Below, piece after piece: positions 21,918-33,774 of a stretch of 64,000 nt of DNA (position 1 is the stretch's first letter; each line of letters opens with the position of its first letter). Made by a program: the position numbers and the translations under genes. The notes below the pieces were generated by a model. It was given only the letters and a program-made list of their open reading frames with translations, was not told the origin of the DNA and ran no database searches. Source of the DNA: Nigrospora sphaerica. Lineage: Eukaryota; Ascomycota; Sordariomycetes; Amphisphaeriales; Apiosporaceae. The stretch covers positions 992,001 to 1,056,000 of the forward strand of contig JAGVVL010000025.1 in NCBI GenBank assembly GCA_018287875.1. Reading direction: 5' to 3'.

Positions 21918-24900
21918 ATGTCTGGAAGAGTGCCCCCTGGGGCCTCATCCAGCTCGAGGGACAACGATGACTTGCTTCTCGACCTAGACGACCAGCCCGC
22001 CTACGGGGGACAGCCGCCGTCGGCACACGACGACGCTCTGCGCTCCTTTAACCGCCAAAACGAAGACGCCTCACGGCCTTCGATCTCGTACGATGATTTC
22101 CTCGGCGCCAGCGAGACTACACACCCGTCAGCCAAGAACCCGCCGCCGGGCGCGTCGTTTTCCGCAGGCCCGCGCCCCCCGTACCTCGCCGATTCCGACC
22201 GTCAGTTTAGCCAGACGTCCGGCCTGGATAACTACCAGCGCTACGCCGACGACTATGACGACTATCCCGAGGACGGCCAGTCCTACTATCAAAATGGCAG
22301 GGGCTCCGCAAGCGCAGGAGCAGGCCGCGAAAGCAGCGCCCAACAAGAGGCACGGAATCGCAATAGCATCCTCAGTCTCGGCGGCGGTATCCTTGGGAAG
22401 GCTAAGAACATGATGGGTATGGGACAGCAGGGCTACTCAGAAATGGACCTGCCGCTCACGGAGCCCGGAGGCAGAGAGCGCGCCGATTCGGTCATCCAGC
22501 CGCAAGCAAAGCAGGGCAAGAAGTTCGACATGAGCAGCTTCAAGTTTGGCTTCGGCCGAGGAAAGCCGGATCCTGCAACCTTGGGCCCGCGAATCATTCA
22601 CCTTAACAACCCCCCCGAGAACGCGGTCAACAAGTACGTCGACAATCACGTCTCCACGGCCAAATACAACGTCTTCAGCTTCCTCCCCAAGTTCCTGTTC
22701 GAGCAATTCTCCAAGTTCGCCAACGTCTTCTTCTTGTTTACCGCGGCGCTGCAACAAATTCCCAACCTGTCGCCCACCAACAAGTACACTACTATAGGAC
22801 CCCTTATAGTGGTGCTCATGGTCTCAGCGGTCAAAGAAATGGTGGAAGACTACAGGAGAAAGCAGGCGGATAGCGCGCTGAACAACTCCAAGGCCAGGGT
22901 GCTCCGCGGGTCGACTTTTGAAGAGACTAAATGGATCAACGTGGCCGTGGGCGATATAGTGCGCGTCGAGTCCGAGGAACCGTTTCCGGCCGACATTGTG
23001 CTACTGGCGAGCTCTGAGCCCGAGGGCTTGTGCTATATCGAGACGGCCAACCTGGACGGAGAGACGAACTTGAAGATCAAACAGGCTCTGCCCGAGACGG
23101 CGGGCATGGTGAGCCCCGCGGAACTCAGCAGGCTCGGTGGCAAAGTACGTTCCGAGCAGCCGAATAGCAACCTGTACACGTACGAAGCCACCTTGACTAT
23201 GCAAGCGGGTGGCGGTGAGAAGGAGCTGCCCTTGACCCCCGAGCAGCTGCTCTTGCGTGGCGCTACACTGAGAAACACCCCTTGGGTTCATGCTATCGTG
23301 GTATTCACCGGTCACGAAACAAAACTCATGCGCAACGCGACCGCCGCCCCCATCAAGCGAACCAAGGTCGAGCGCCAGCTCAACGTGTTCGTACTCGCGC
23401 TGGTCGGCATCTTGCTGGTACTGAGTATCATCTGCACGATTGGTGAACTGATCTGGCGTGCGACACTGAACGACCAGATCCCGTACGTTGAGCTGGATCG
23501 CTTGGTGGGCGCCGGCACCATTGTGCAGACCATTTTTAAGGACCTTGTCACTTATTGGGTCCTGTTCTCCTCCCTGGTCCCCATCTCTCTGTTTGTCACA
23601 GTGGAGATGGTCAAGTACTGGCACGGCATCCTCATCAACGACGACCTCGACATCTACCATGACAAGACCGACACGCCCGCCAACTGTCGCACTTCTAGTT
23701 TGGTTGAGGAACTGGGCATGGTGGGTTTTGTCTTTTCGGACAAGACCGGAACCCTCACTTGCAACATGATGGAGTTTAAGCAATGCAGCATCGCCGGTAT
23801 CCAGTATTCCGAGGATGTGCCAGAGGATCGGCGCGCAACCGTACAGGATGGCGTCGAGGTCGGCATTCACGATTTCAAGCGACTCAACCAGAACCTCAAG
23901 TCCCACGAGTCAGCGGCCGCGATACACCACTTCTTGACGCTACTATCGACCTGCCATACCGTCATTCCCGAAAGGGACGAGTCGAACGGCGGCAAAATCA
24001 AATACCAGGCCGCTTCGCCCGATGAGGGCGCCCTCGTGCAAGGCGCTGTGACCCTTGGCTACACCTTCACAGACCGCAAGCCCAGATCCGTCCTCATTGA
24101 GGTCGATGGTGAAAAATTCGAGTATACGCTCTTGGCCGTGTGCGAGTTTAACTCGACGAGAAAGCGCATGTCGGCCATCTTCCGGTGCCCCGACGGCAAG
24201 GTTCGATGCTATACCAAGGGCGCCGACACCGTCATCCTGGAGCGCCTTAACGAGCACAACCCGCACGTCGAAGCCACCCTGATCCACCTGGAGGAATATG
24301 CCGCCGAGGGTCTGCGTACTCTGTGTTTGGCGATGCGCGAGGTTCCCGAGGATGAGTTCCAGGAATGGTATGCCGTCTTTGACAAGGCCCAGACGACAGT
24401 GGGTGGAAACCGCGCCGATGAGCTGGACAAGGCGGCCGAGTTGATTGAGAAGGAACTCTATCTGCTCGGCGCGACGGCCATCGAAGACAAGCTCCAGGAT
24501 GGAGTGCCCGAGACGATCCACACCCTGCAACAGGCGAACATCAAGGTCTGGGTGCTGACGGGCGACCGACAAGAGACGGCCATCAACATCGGCATGAGCT
24601 CCAAGCTCCTGAGCGAGGACATGACCCTCTTGATTGTCAACGAGGAAGACGCCGCGGCCACCCGGGACAACCTTCAAAAGAAGCTCGATGCCATCCGGAA
24701 CAACGCCGAAGGGACGATCGAGATGGATACGCTCGCGCTGGTTATCGATGGAAAGTCTCTGACGTATGCGCTGGAGAAAGATCTGGAGAAGCTTTTCTAC
24801 GACTTGGCCGTTATGTGCAAGGCGGTCATTTGCTGTCGTGTATCACCACTACAGAAGGCGCTGGTTGTCAAGCTGGTCAAGAAGTACTCGTCCGAGATTC

Positions 24901-26089
24901 TTCTGGCCATCGGCGACGGCGCAAACGACGTCTCAATGATCCAGGCCGCCCACATCGGTGTGGGTATCAGTGGTCTCGAGGGTCTCCAGGCGGCGCGCAG
25001 TGCGGATATCTCGATTGCGCAGTTCAGGTTCCTGCGTAAGCTCACTCTTGTCCACGGTGCCTGGAGTTACCAGCGTGTGAGCAAGACGATCTTGTTTTCG
25101 TTCTACAAAAACATTACACTCTACATGACGCAGTTTTGGGTAAGTTGGTTGCGGCCCGCCCCCTTTCGCCCCTTGTACGACGACTAACGTGACCAGTACA
25201 CGTTCCAAAACGTGTTTTCCGGAGCCGTCATATACGAGTCGTGGACATTGTCCTTTTACAACGTCTTCTTCACGGTGCTGCCTCCTCTCGTGCTCGGCAT
25301 TCTCGACCAATTCATCTCGGCCCGCCTCCTGGACCGATACCCCCAACTTTACACCATTGGGCAGGGAAACCAGTTCTTCACCTACCGGGCCTTTATCAAC
25401 TGGATTCTGAATGCCATCTACCACTCCATCCTGCTTTACGTCGGCGCCCAGCTCATCTGGTTCAAGGACCTCCTCTTGGCCGACGGAACCATCGCAGGCC
25501 ACTGGGTGTGGGGCACAGCGCTTTACGGCGCTGTGCTGGCCACGGTCCTAGGCAAGGCGGCCCTCGTGACGACCAACTGGACCAAATACCACGTGCTGGC
25601 CATTCCCGGCAGCATGGCCATTTGGTACGTGTTCATTGCCGTCTATGCGTACGCGGCCCCGAAGCTGGGGTTCTCGACGGAGTACGACGGCCTTGTGCCC
25701 AAGCTGTTCAGCAGCGGCGTCTTCTGGCTCCAGACGGTCGGGTTGGTGGCGCTGTGTCTCGCCCGCGACATCTCGTGGAAGTACTTCAAGCGCATGTACC
25801 GCCCACAGACGTACCACCACATCCAGGAGATTCAGAAATACAACATTCAGGATTACAGACCCAGGTACGTCGGGCCGAAGCCCCTCCCGGTCGTGCGCAA
25901 CCCGCTAACTCGCCCCGCAGAATGGAGCAATTCCAAAAGGCCATCCGCAAGGTCCGCCAGGTGCAGCGAATGCGCAAGCAGCGTGGCTACGCCTTCAGCC
26001 AGGCCGATGAGAGTCAGACGAGAGTCATTAATGCGTATGATACCACCCAGGGGCGTGGACGGTACGGCGAGATGCCCACACAGCGTTAA
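21918..26089 (+). CDS. DRS2: P4-ATPase phospholipid flippase, DRS2 type
   Basis: Three exons (21918-25139, 25197-25864, 25921-26089) give 1352 residues, matching the roughly 1355 of yeast Drs2. Introns 25140-25196 (branch GACTAAC) and 25865-25920 (branch GCTAAC) are clean. The protein moves phosphatidylserine/ethanolamine to the cytosolic leaflet of trans-Golgi and endosomal membranes, driving vesicle formation. Visible motifs are DGETN (380-384, actuator domain), the P4-specific PISL in transmembrane segment 4 (555-558), DKTGTLT with phosphorylated Asp608, TGDRQETA (from 881) and GDGANDVSM (from 999). A disordered acidic N terminus of about 225 residues precedes the core. The C-terminal tail after the last membrane segment is short and basic. 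I start at the ATG at 21918; ten codons of open frame upstream begin with TTG and are not the start. A CDC50-family partner would be encoded elsewhere. Confidence 0.96.
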
Positions 26090-27002
26090 CGGTTCAGGGG
26101 AGCGAGGAAGTTGGGGTTGGCACTTGTGTATCTTCCCGGGCATTCCTCAGTCCGAACTTCTTTTTCCCCCATGATGAGACGTTGAAGGGAATTTGGGCTA
26201 TGACCAAAGCGCCCATCTACTTTGAAGCAAGCAGCCTTCTTTGCGAAGCCGTGGCCATGGGTCAGTCCAGAAAAAGGACATGCCGCGGGCACCAACCCGA
26301 TGTAGGCTCGTAGGGAGTATGGGGCTGATAAAAAGGAGACTGGTCCTTGATTCAGGGACGGCTTGGCAATGAAGTTTTTCTTAACTGATATCCTGGGTCG
26401 CATCCGCGCGTCCAGAAGGGGAGAAACAACGGGTAGAGCTGCCGAATGCCTGGATAGGTAAAAAGATGCATCGATGGCCCTTGCCTCATGACCAGTGGCA
26501 GTCCACCATGCCGTCAGTACGGGCGCAAGGGATGGGTGCAATGCGCCAAAGAGTAAACTATGGGAGCCGCCGCTTGTGCCAGGTGGCAATGGCCAGCCCG
26601 GGGAGATATCTTGAAATGCGTAGCCCGAGGAAGAGTTTTGGTAGGGTTAAGGACAATGATGAAAGTCGAGTGCTGTCCGGGTACATGAACAAGCAAAAAG
26701 TGCCCATTATTTATTACAAGACTACCCGCGTGCACACCTAAGTCAAGGGCAGGTTGATTCGTATTAGTGAACCTACCACATGCTGCCAGCATGCCAATTG
26801 TTGCTCACCATACATATATACTCCATCGAATGAACTACATACAATACGAACACAACAGAAGTGGATGCGCAACACTTTGGGTTAGGCGGACATTTATAGA
26901 GAAGAGAGCCCCCAAAAAGTCACATTTTTTACAAGTTTAAAAAAATGCGACGGACTTCAGATTGAATGAAGTATGTGTTGTGATGCAAAGGGAAAAAATA
27001 CA
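26090..27002. other. Intergenic between flippase gene and tRNA
   Basis: This is the 3' flank of the flippase gene. The last 200 bases toward the tRNA are AT-rich, with T/A runs. No gene is seen. Confidence 0.5.
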
Positions 27003-27104
27003 GGCCTCGACCGGGATTTGAACCCGGGACCTCGTCCAGTATCTTTGAAAGATAGGGATTGTAAGTAACCCGAAGGACGAATCATACGACTAGACCATCG
27101 AGGC
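27003..27104 (-). tRNA. tRNA-Pro (anticodon CGG) with a 30-nt intron
   Basis: Read on the minus strand, the acceptor strands GCCTCGA (27104-27098) and TCGAGGC (27010-27004) pair fully. The T arm is CCCGGGTTCAAATCCCGG. The anticodon stem CGTCC (27079-27075) pairs with GGACG (27037-27033), and the loop TTCGGG places the anticodon CGG at 27072-27070. A 30-nt intron (27068-27039) begins one base 3' of the anticodon, the canonical position for nuclear tRNA introns. Mature length is about 72 nt plus CCA. The body resembles eukaryotic tRNA-Pro. Confidence 0.93.
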
Positions 27105-28191
27105 GCGTTTGTTGTTCTTGAAGTAAGCAGGGTTTGTAATAGATTATGTAAAGGAGCGGATTTGCGAGCCGGATGGGGTCTGGCTCGACTTGGCGTGGGT
27201 GGGGATCCCCGGCTTTTGTCGGGGGCTCTACTGGCCAGGACGGGGTGGGAGAGCAGAGGGGTTAGGGATGCCCGGCTGACGGCTAGATGAATGGGCGTAT
27301 AAGAGGAAATGGTCTCGGAGGGGGGCCTCAACAGAAAAACGGAGGTAACGGGTCGGAGACGGGGAGACCGGGTAGGAAGAAGTCGGCTCCCTCTTCAGCG
27401 GCTACGAGCGGGACTGCCGGTCACCGGGGGGGTGGGAAACGTCGCGGAGCCCGCCGGGCGTGTTCCCGATGGCTTGTGGACGGGCGACGGCCAACTCCCC
27501 GTGGCATCCTCGGTTTCGAGACCGAAAAGAAGGATCCTTCCAGCCCTGCTTTCTGCCCTCGCACCCGGCGCAGGAATGCCGCCCAAACTCTGCCCGTCCC
27601 CGGATCCTGTTATTTGTCCATCCACCGCGAAGCATGCTTGGTATTACGAGGGTAAAAGTACACACACACACATGCACACACGCACATACATACATACATA
27701 CGTATCCATACACAAACCACCCGGTGAAGAATCTAAACCCCCTCCAAGCAGAAGGAACAGGAAGGGCCCCTTGGTAATTCCTCGCTCCGTCGCGCGTCCC
27801 ATGCAAGCCAATCATATAAGCAAAGCCTAGCGAAGGCTCGCTTCGATAGAAACGCCCGTGACATGCATCCATCCGTCGCCTGCTCGTCCGAAGGGAGAAG
27901 AATGATAAGTGAAACATTAGAACATAGAGGTGCTGGCCCGCTGGAGAATGGAAGACGAAAAAACGAGGAGACGAGGAGACAAAAGTACAGGGTGTAGGCC
28001 GGTTCTCATACAAAAGAGAAACAGGGAAGAAGAGGGACAAGTAAAAGTCAGGTTTGCAAAAGGAGAAGCCGGGCATGACTTGGGTGGCTGGTCGCAAGGC
28101 ATACAGGTGGGATAGCCTCGGGAATCCAGTCAGCCCTGCCCTCCCCGTCGCTCGGTCCGCTGTTCAGTCGTATGCCGTCTCCTTCCCTTCT
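27105..28191. other. Intergenic between tRNA and carrier gene
   Basis: It contains a CA/CATA microsatellite (27658-27715) and probably the 3' UTR of the minus-strand carrier gene. The long minus-strand frame at 27402-28097 reads through the microsatellite as a Cys/Val/Tyr run and is not protein-like. Confidence 0.5.
27658..27715. repeat. CA/CATA compound microsatellite
   Basis: An imperfect (CA)n array passes into CATA units (ACATACATACATACATACG) and ends in CACA. Confidence 0.85.
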
Positions 28192-29880
28192 TCACGAACG
28201 GCCCACGCGCCGCTGTTTGCAGTCAATCATGTTAAAGATCATGCCCGCGACGTCATAGCCGCGGCCGTCCTTGTCGTCGCCCGCAATTTTGCGCAGCAAC
28301 CAGTTGGTGAAATGTCCACCGGCCCCCTCGGTACCACGGCCTTGGGCGCCGGCCACCGCCATCGTCTTCTTCGTCGTCGTCCGGGGCCGCGTGTCCCGCT
28401 GCAGCTGCAGGCGCCGCCGCCGCCGGCCAAGGGCGGCGAGCACGGCGGCGAGCCCGAGGTACAGGCGGAAGAGCAGCCGGTGCACGACGCCCTTGGCCAG
28501 CATGGTAGTACCGTGGCTGCAAAAGCCCTTGAGAAGCTCGCCCGGCAGGCCGGCGTACAGCGCGGCGACGCCCTCGGTGCGCACAATGTGGGCGATGGTA
28601 CCAAAGATGCTTTGGCGCGCCAGTTGGCGCATCTGTCCGCGCACCGCCGCAAGGTGCGCCTCGACTTGGTTTTCGACGTTGCCCTTTTCCCCCTCGTCAT
28701 TCGCCCAGGGCCCCTCGTCCCCCCTTTTGTGGTCCGCGGCGGCACTGTCGTTTTCGTCCGTATTCTTCGGCTTTGCTTGGACCCCCTCCTCCTTCGTCTC
28801 CTTTCCTTCCTCGGTGCCCTTGACCGTCGGAGCGGCGACCTGCAGGCGTGATTTGGCCGTCTGGAAGGGGTAGGTGACTGCGCTCGCGATGGCCTTGCTG
28901 ACAGCGGCGAGAAGGAAGGTGGCGCGGGCGCCGGGGTCCGGGGCCACGAGAGCGCGGCAAAGGGCGTCTTGCAGGAAAAAGGTGAGGGCCGGGTTGAGGG
29001 TCAGCACGAGGCTGGCCGAGTAGCCGGACCAGAAGCCGCGGACCAGGCCCTTCTCGCGGTACATGGCGGCTGCGAGCGACCGCACCGTGAGCGCGTCAGC
29101 ATCAACGTCGCCGACCAAAGCTGCCGTCTGCTTGCGCGCCACAATGTTGGACAGAGGCGTCGTCAGCGCCCGCGAGCACGCGCCCGCCGCCACGCCGACG
29201 GCCAGCTCGCCCAAGACCCCCAAGCCCCGACCGCGGTCCCGGCCTGTGCGGGGTCCGGCGACCCGCGCCTGGATCAGCTCATAGAACATAAAGAAGAGGA
29301 AAGAGTCCAAGACAGATTTGGTGACGTCTTGTGTCAGGCCACTGGTTGGCAAGGACCGGTCAGTGCTCCGCAACAACGGGGTTGATGGGCATGGCTAAGG
29401 GGAGAGCAACATACGTATAGAGTGCTTTCAGACTGCTGCCCTCGTCGGCTGCACCAGCCGAGATCCTCGAGAAAGCGTCGGCGATGCCGGTGTACTCTTC
29501 TTCGGGTGCCAGAACTCCATCCCGAGCTAGTTGGCGCTGTACCCGAAAGCGTCAGTGCTGTGTGTTTCTGGGGGTGTTTTTATGCGCGTGTGTGAGAGAG
29601 TGTGTGTGAGGGAGTGAGAGTGTGCGTGGTACCCATGGTATACCGTATAATACAAATACTTGTCGTCCCCATACGACTCGAGGAAAGGACAAGAAAAACC
29701 ACGGTGCCGGGAAACCCCCAAATCATAGAGAAACCCACATACCTGTACTTGAAGTCGCGTCAGAACCAGCGACAGTGGATACGTCGTACATGTTGAGATG
29801 GCCGTTCCTGTAGCACCAGAGAGGGCGTGGTGAAGCGCGGGGAGGATATCGTCCAGGTTGGTCGACGACGACGACGGCAT
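28192..29880 (-). CDS. Mitochondrial-carrier-family protein, divergent PMP47/ANT1 (peroxisomal adenine nucleotide carrier) type
   Basis: Three exons (29880-29743, 29536-29415, 29341-28192) give 469 residues. Introns are 29537-29742 (GTATGT...CAG) and 29342-29414 (GTATGT...CAG). Three solute-carrier repeats are visible through their odd-helix signatures: TTYPLSLVLTRLQ (about 32-44), TTPLSNIVARKQ (147-158) and TYPFQTAKSRLQ (243-254). All three lack the usual acidic residue of PX[DE]XX[KR]. The TTPL... and TYP..T... forms resemble those I recall for peroxisomal PMP47/ANT1 carriers. A charged insertion of about 70 residues (257-325) lengthens the loop of the third repeat, so the protein is longer than the usual 300-330. 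ATP/AMP exchange into peroxisomes is therefore a family-level inference, not shown here. The C-terminal 90 residues are basic and polar. Confidence 0.82.
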
Positions 29881-31338
29881 GGTCGGATGGGACGGTACGA
29901 GAGGGGAAAGTAGGCGAAGTAGCGAGAGCACTCGGTGGGCGGATCATATACCATTCGTTGGCGCCGGCTGTATCGGGCCTGGGAGGGAGGGGAGGGGGAT
30001 ATCGGGCACCCGTGAGCGCGGCGCCTGACCGTGTAAGTGAGGGCGAGTGCGCTGAGACGTTCAGGTCCGGAAGCCACCCGCCAACGGCTGTAACTAAACC
30101 GGCGTGCCGTCCAGGGTGTCTGATGTTGCCACCGAGACCAAGACGACGATGTGTGGCCCACGGTTCGCCAACGTCGTCGGGTCGCAAATAGGGCGGTCCG
30201 GTTCCCGTTGGCTGTGGTCGGTTGAAGGCGGACGAACAACAAGTCTTCGCGATGACAGGTCTTTAGCTCCTCGCCCCGAGGTTTCAACCAAAGTGAGAAA
30301 AATAAATAAGACGAGTCGTGTAGAAGTACATACAATGTAGTGGCATTGACGAATAGCCAAGTGACAGCGCTTGCTCGCTTGCCACAACGGTCGTCGTATC
30401 TGGTAGGGGGCGTGTCGCATGCCATGTACGTCGGTTACGTCATAGCCCAATGTGCAGACAGTGATCCTGGGGTGTTCTAGCCCTGGTAAGACGTACAGAC
30501 TTGTAAGGAAGGGATCACTGTGTTGAGCGCCCCGCCACTGGGGAGCCCATGTCTCCATCAAGACTTGGGACGGAGCTACGGGGACGGGTGCACCAAAAAC
30601 TTGATGCCTCGGCTTGTTGGCCAACGCATCCATTTTGCTTTCCGCTTCACCGGGGTCAGCTTATGCCGGCATCAGCTGTGTAGGCCGGCCTATAACGAGC
30701 GCCCGGCCGAGCATCGATAAGCGACACCGAGACCACGTAGGTAGGCCGGAGGCGCTCACCGGCCCTTCGGGTATCAACACGTATGACCGACTGCAATGCC
30801 ACCCAAGCCCTCACTGCTTCCCGGCGGTTCGAGCAGAAGCCGCTGGGCTTACGCATTGCTTCCTTGCCTTTGTCTGCGATGCCGCCCAGTCACTCACCTG
30901 CCCAATCTCACTCATCGTGACTTTGCCCTCCCGTGGTATCACATCCTCGACTTCGTACAAACCAAACAAAAACACCTCCTTGTGGCCAGTTCTGGGCCAT
31001 CCCACAACCTTGGCCCCAACGATATGTGCGCCCAAGCATGTAAGCCACCTCCAATCATCAAAACATTAGAACGGCCTGGGTGCCCGAGCAAAGTCATAAT
31101 AGCCACACCCATGTCCCCCTCCAAGCCACACGGGCCCGACCTGAACGCCTTCCCATGCTGGACCCCTCGGGGTCCGCCTCGTCCGAGGAACCAGCCCGCC
31201 GAAGAGGCTGGTCCTGTAAAATGGTATCTCCGTAAACGCCATATATGCCAAAATCAATGCAAGGCCGCTGATGATCATGCGTAAGCTGCCGTTCCTTCCG
31301 TCGCGTCCAGTTCCGCCTGGCCACGTCCCCAACTTCCA
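29881..31338. other. Intergenic, 1.5 kb
   Basis: Promoter of the carrier gene on the left and 3' flank of the SGF73 gene on the right. No supportable gene. Confidence 0.5.
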
Positions 31339-32933
<1,595 letters not shown>

Positions 32934-33774
32934 TGTGGCGCGGCAGGCCAAAAACCCAAATTGGTTGGACTATGGGGTTCTGCGAAGGAATGCGGTTTGT
33001 TTGGTCTGTTGTGCGATGATGGAATCGATGTAGGTGGAGGCGAGGCCGATGGAATGTCATGCGAAGCTGGATGGCTTGACGTCGGGTCGGTCGCGTTGGA
33101 GCCAGGATTGTGTCACGAACCCAAGCTCCTGGAGATGAATGGGTCGAGTTGTTGCGACCGCGCCAATGGCTTTATCGCTTATCGCCACAAGCGTCCATGT
33201 ATGCACGTGCCGGCTCCCCGAGGAGCTCACAGTCCAGGCAGCCGCAGCGGGGCCGATCCTCCTTCCATTCGTGGGGCAAGTAACCAACCCCCCCCCCCGG
33301 GGTACAGCCTTACCTCCCTCCTGGTATCCCATCCAGAACCTCCTTTAAGCCGTGCCCGGGAATCATTGAGCGCTTGGCTTTTTATCGAGCGACACAGGCG
33401 GGCCCAAATAGAAATACGCATGTTTCCCGATACCGATTTCGCTCACGAAGACGAAGAAACCCAGAGCAAAGATGAAATATTCACACACATGTTCGGTCGC
33501 ATGCCTATCATAATGTACAGAGTCCCGTCGCGTGCTTTGTACAATCCAACATCGCTCGTCACCAATCGAGCCTCCGCCCCGGCTCAATAACATGACGACC
33601 GCCCAGGGCCACCAAACCTGTTCCCTTAGAGCCGTCCTGTTCCAACTCCTAAACCGCACGCCCCGGGTACCTTTGGCCACCTGGGTTGGTATCCTCATAG
33701 TAGGCTACCTACGCCGGCACCAGCCCAACCAAGCTTCGGTCCAGAGCGCCTTCTTCAGCTCTCCTCACCCCCTA
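32934..33774. other. Intergenic, 0.8 kb
   Basis: Promoter of the SGF73 gene on the left and 3' region of the zinc-cluster gene on the right. No gene is seen. Confidence 0.5.

Noticed and set aside
23001..23906. Minus-strand frame of 301 residues
   Set aside because: Antisense shadow of the flippase gene.
27402..28097. Minus-strand frame of 231 residues
   Set aside because: It runs through a CA/CATA microsatellite (Cys-Val-Tyr repeats) and has no domain; probably 3' flank of the carrier gene.
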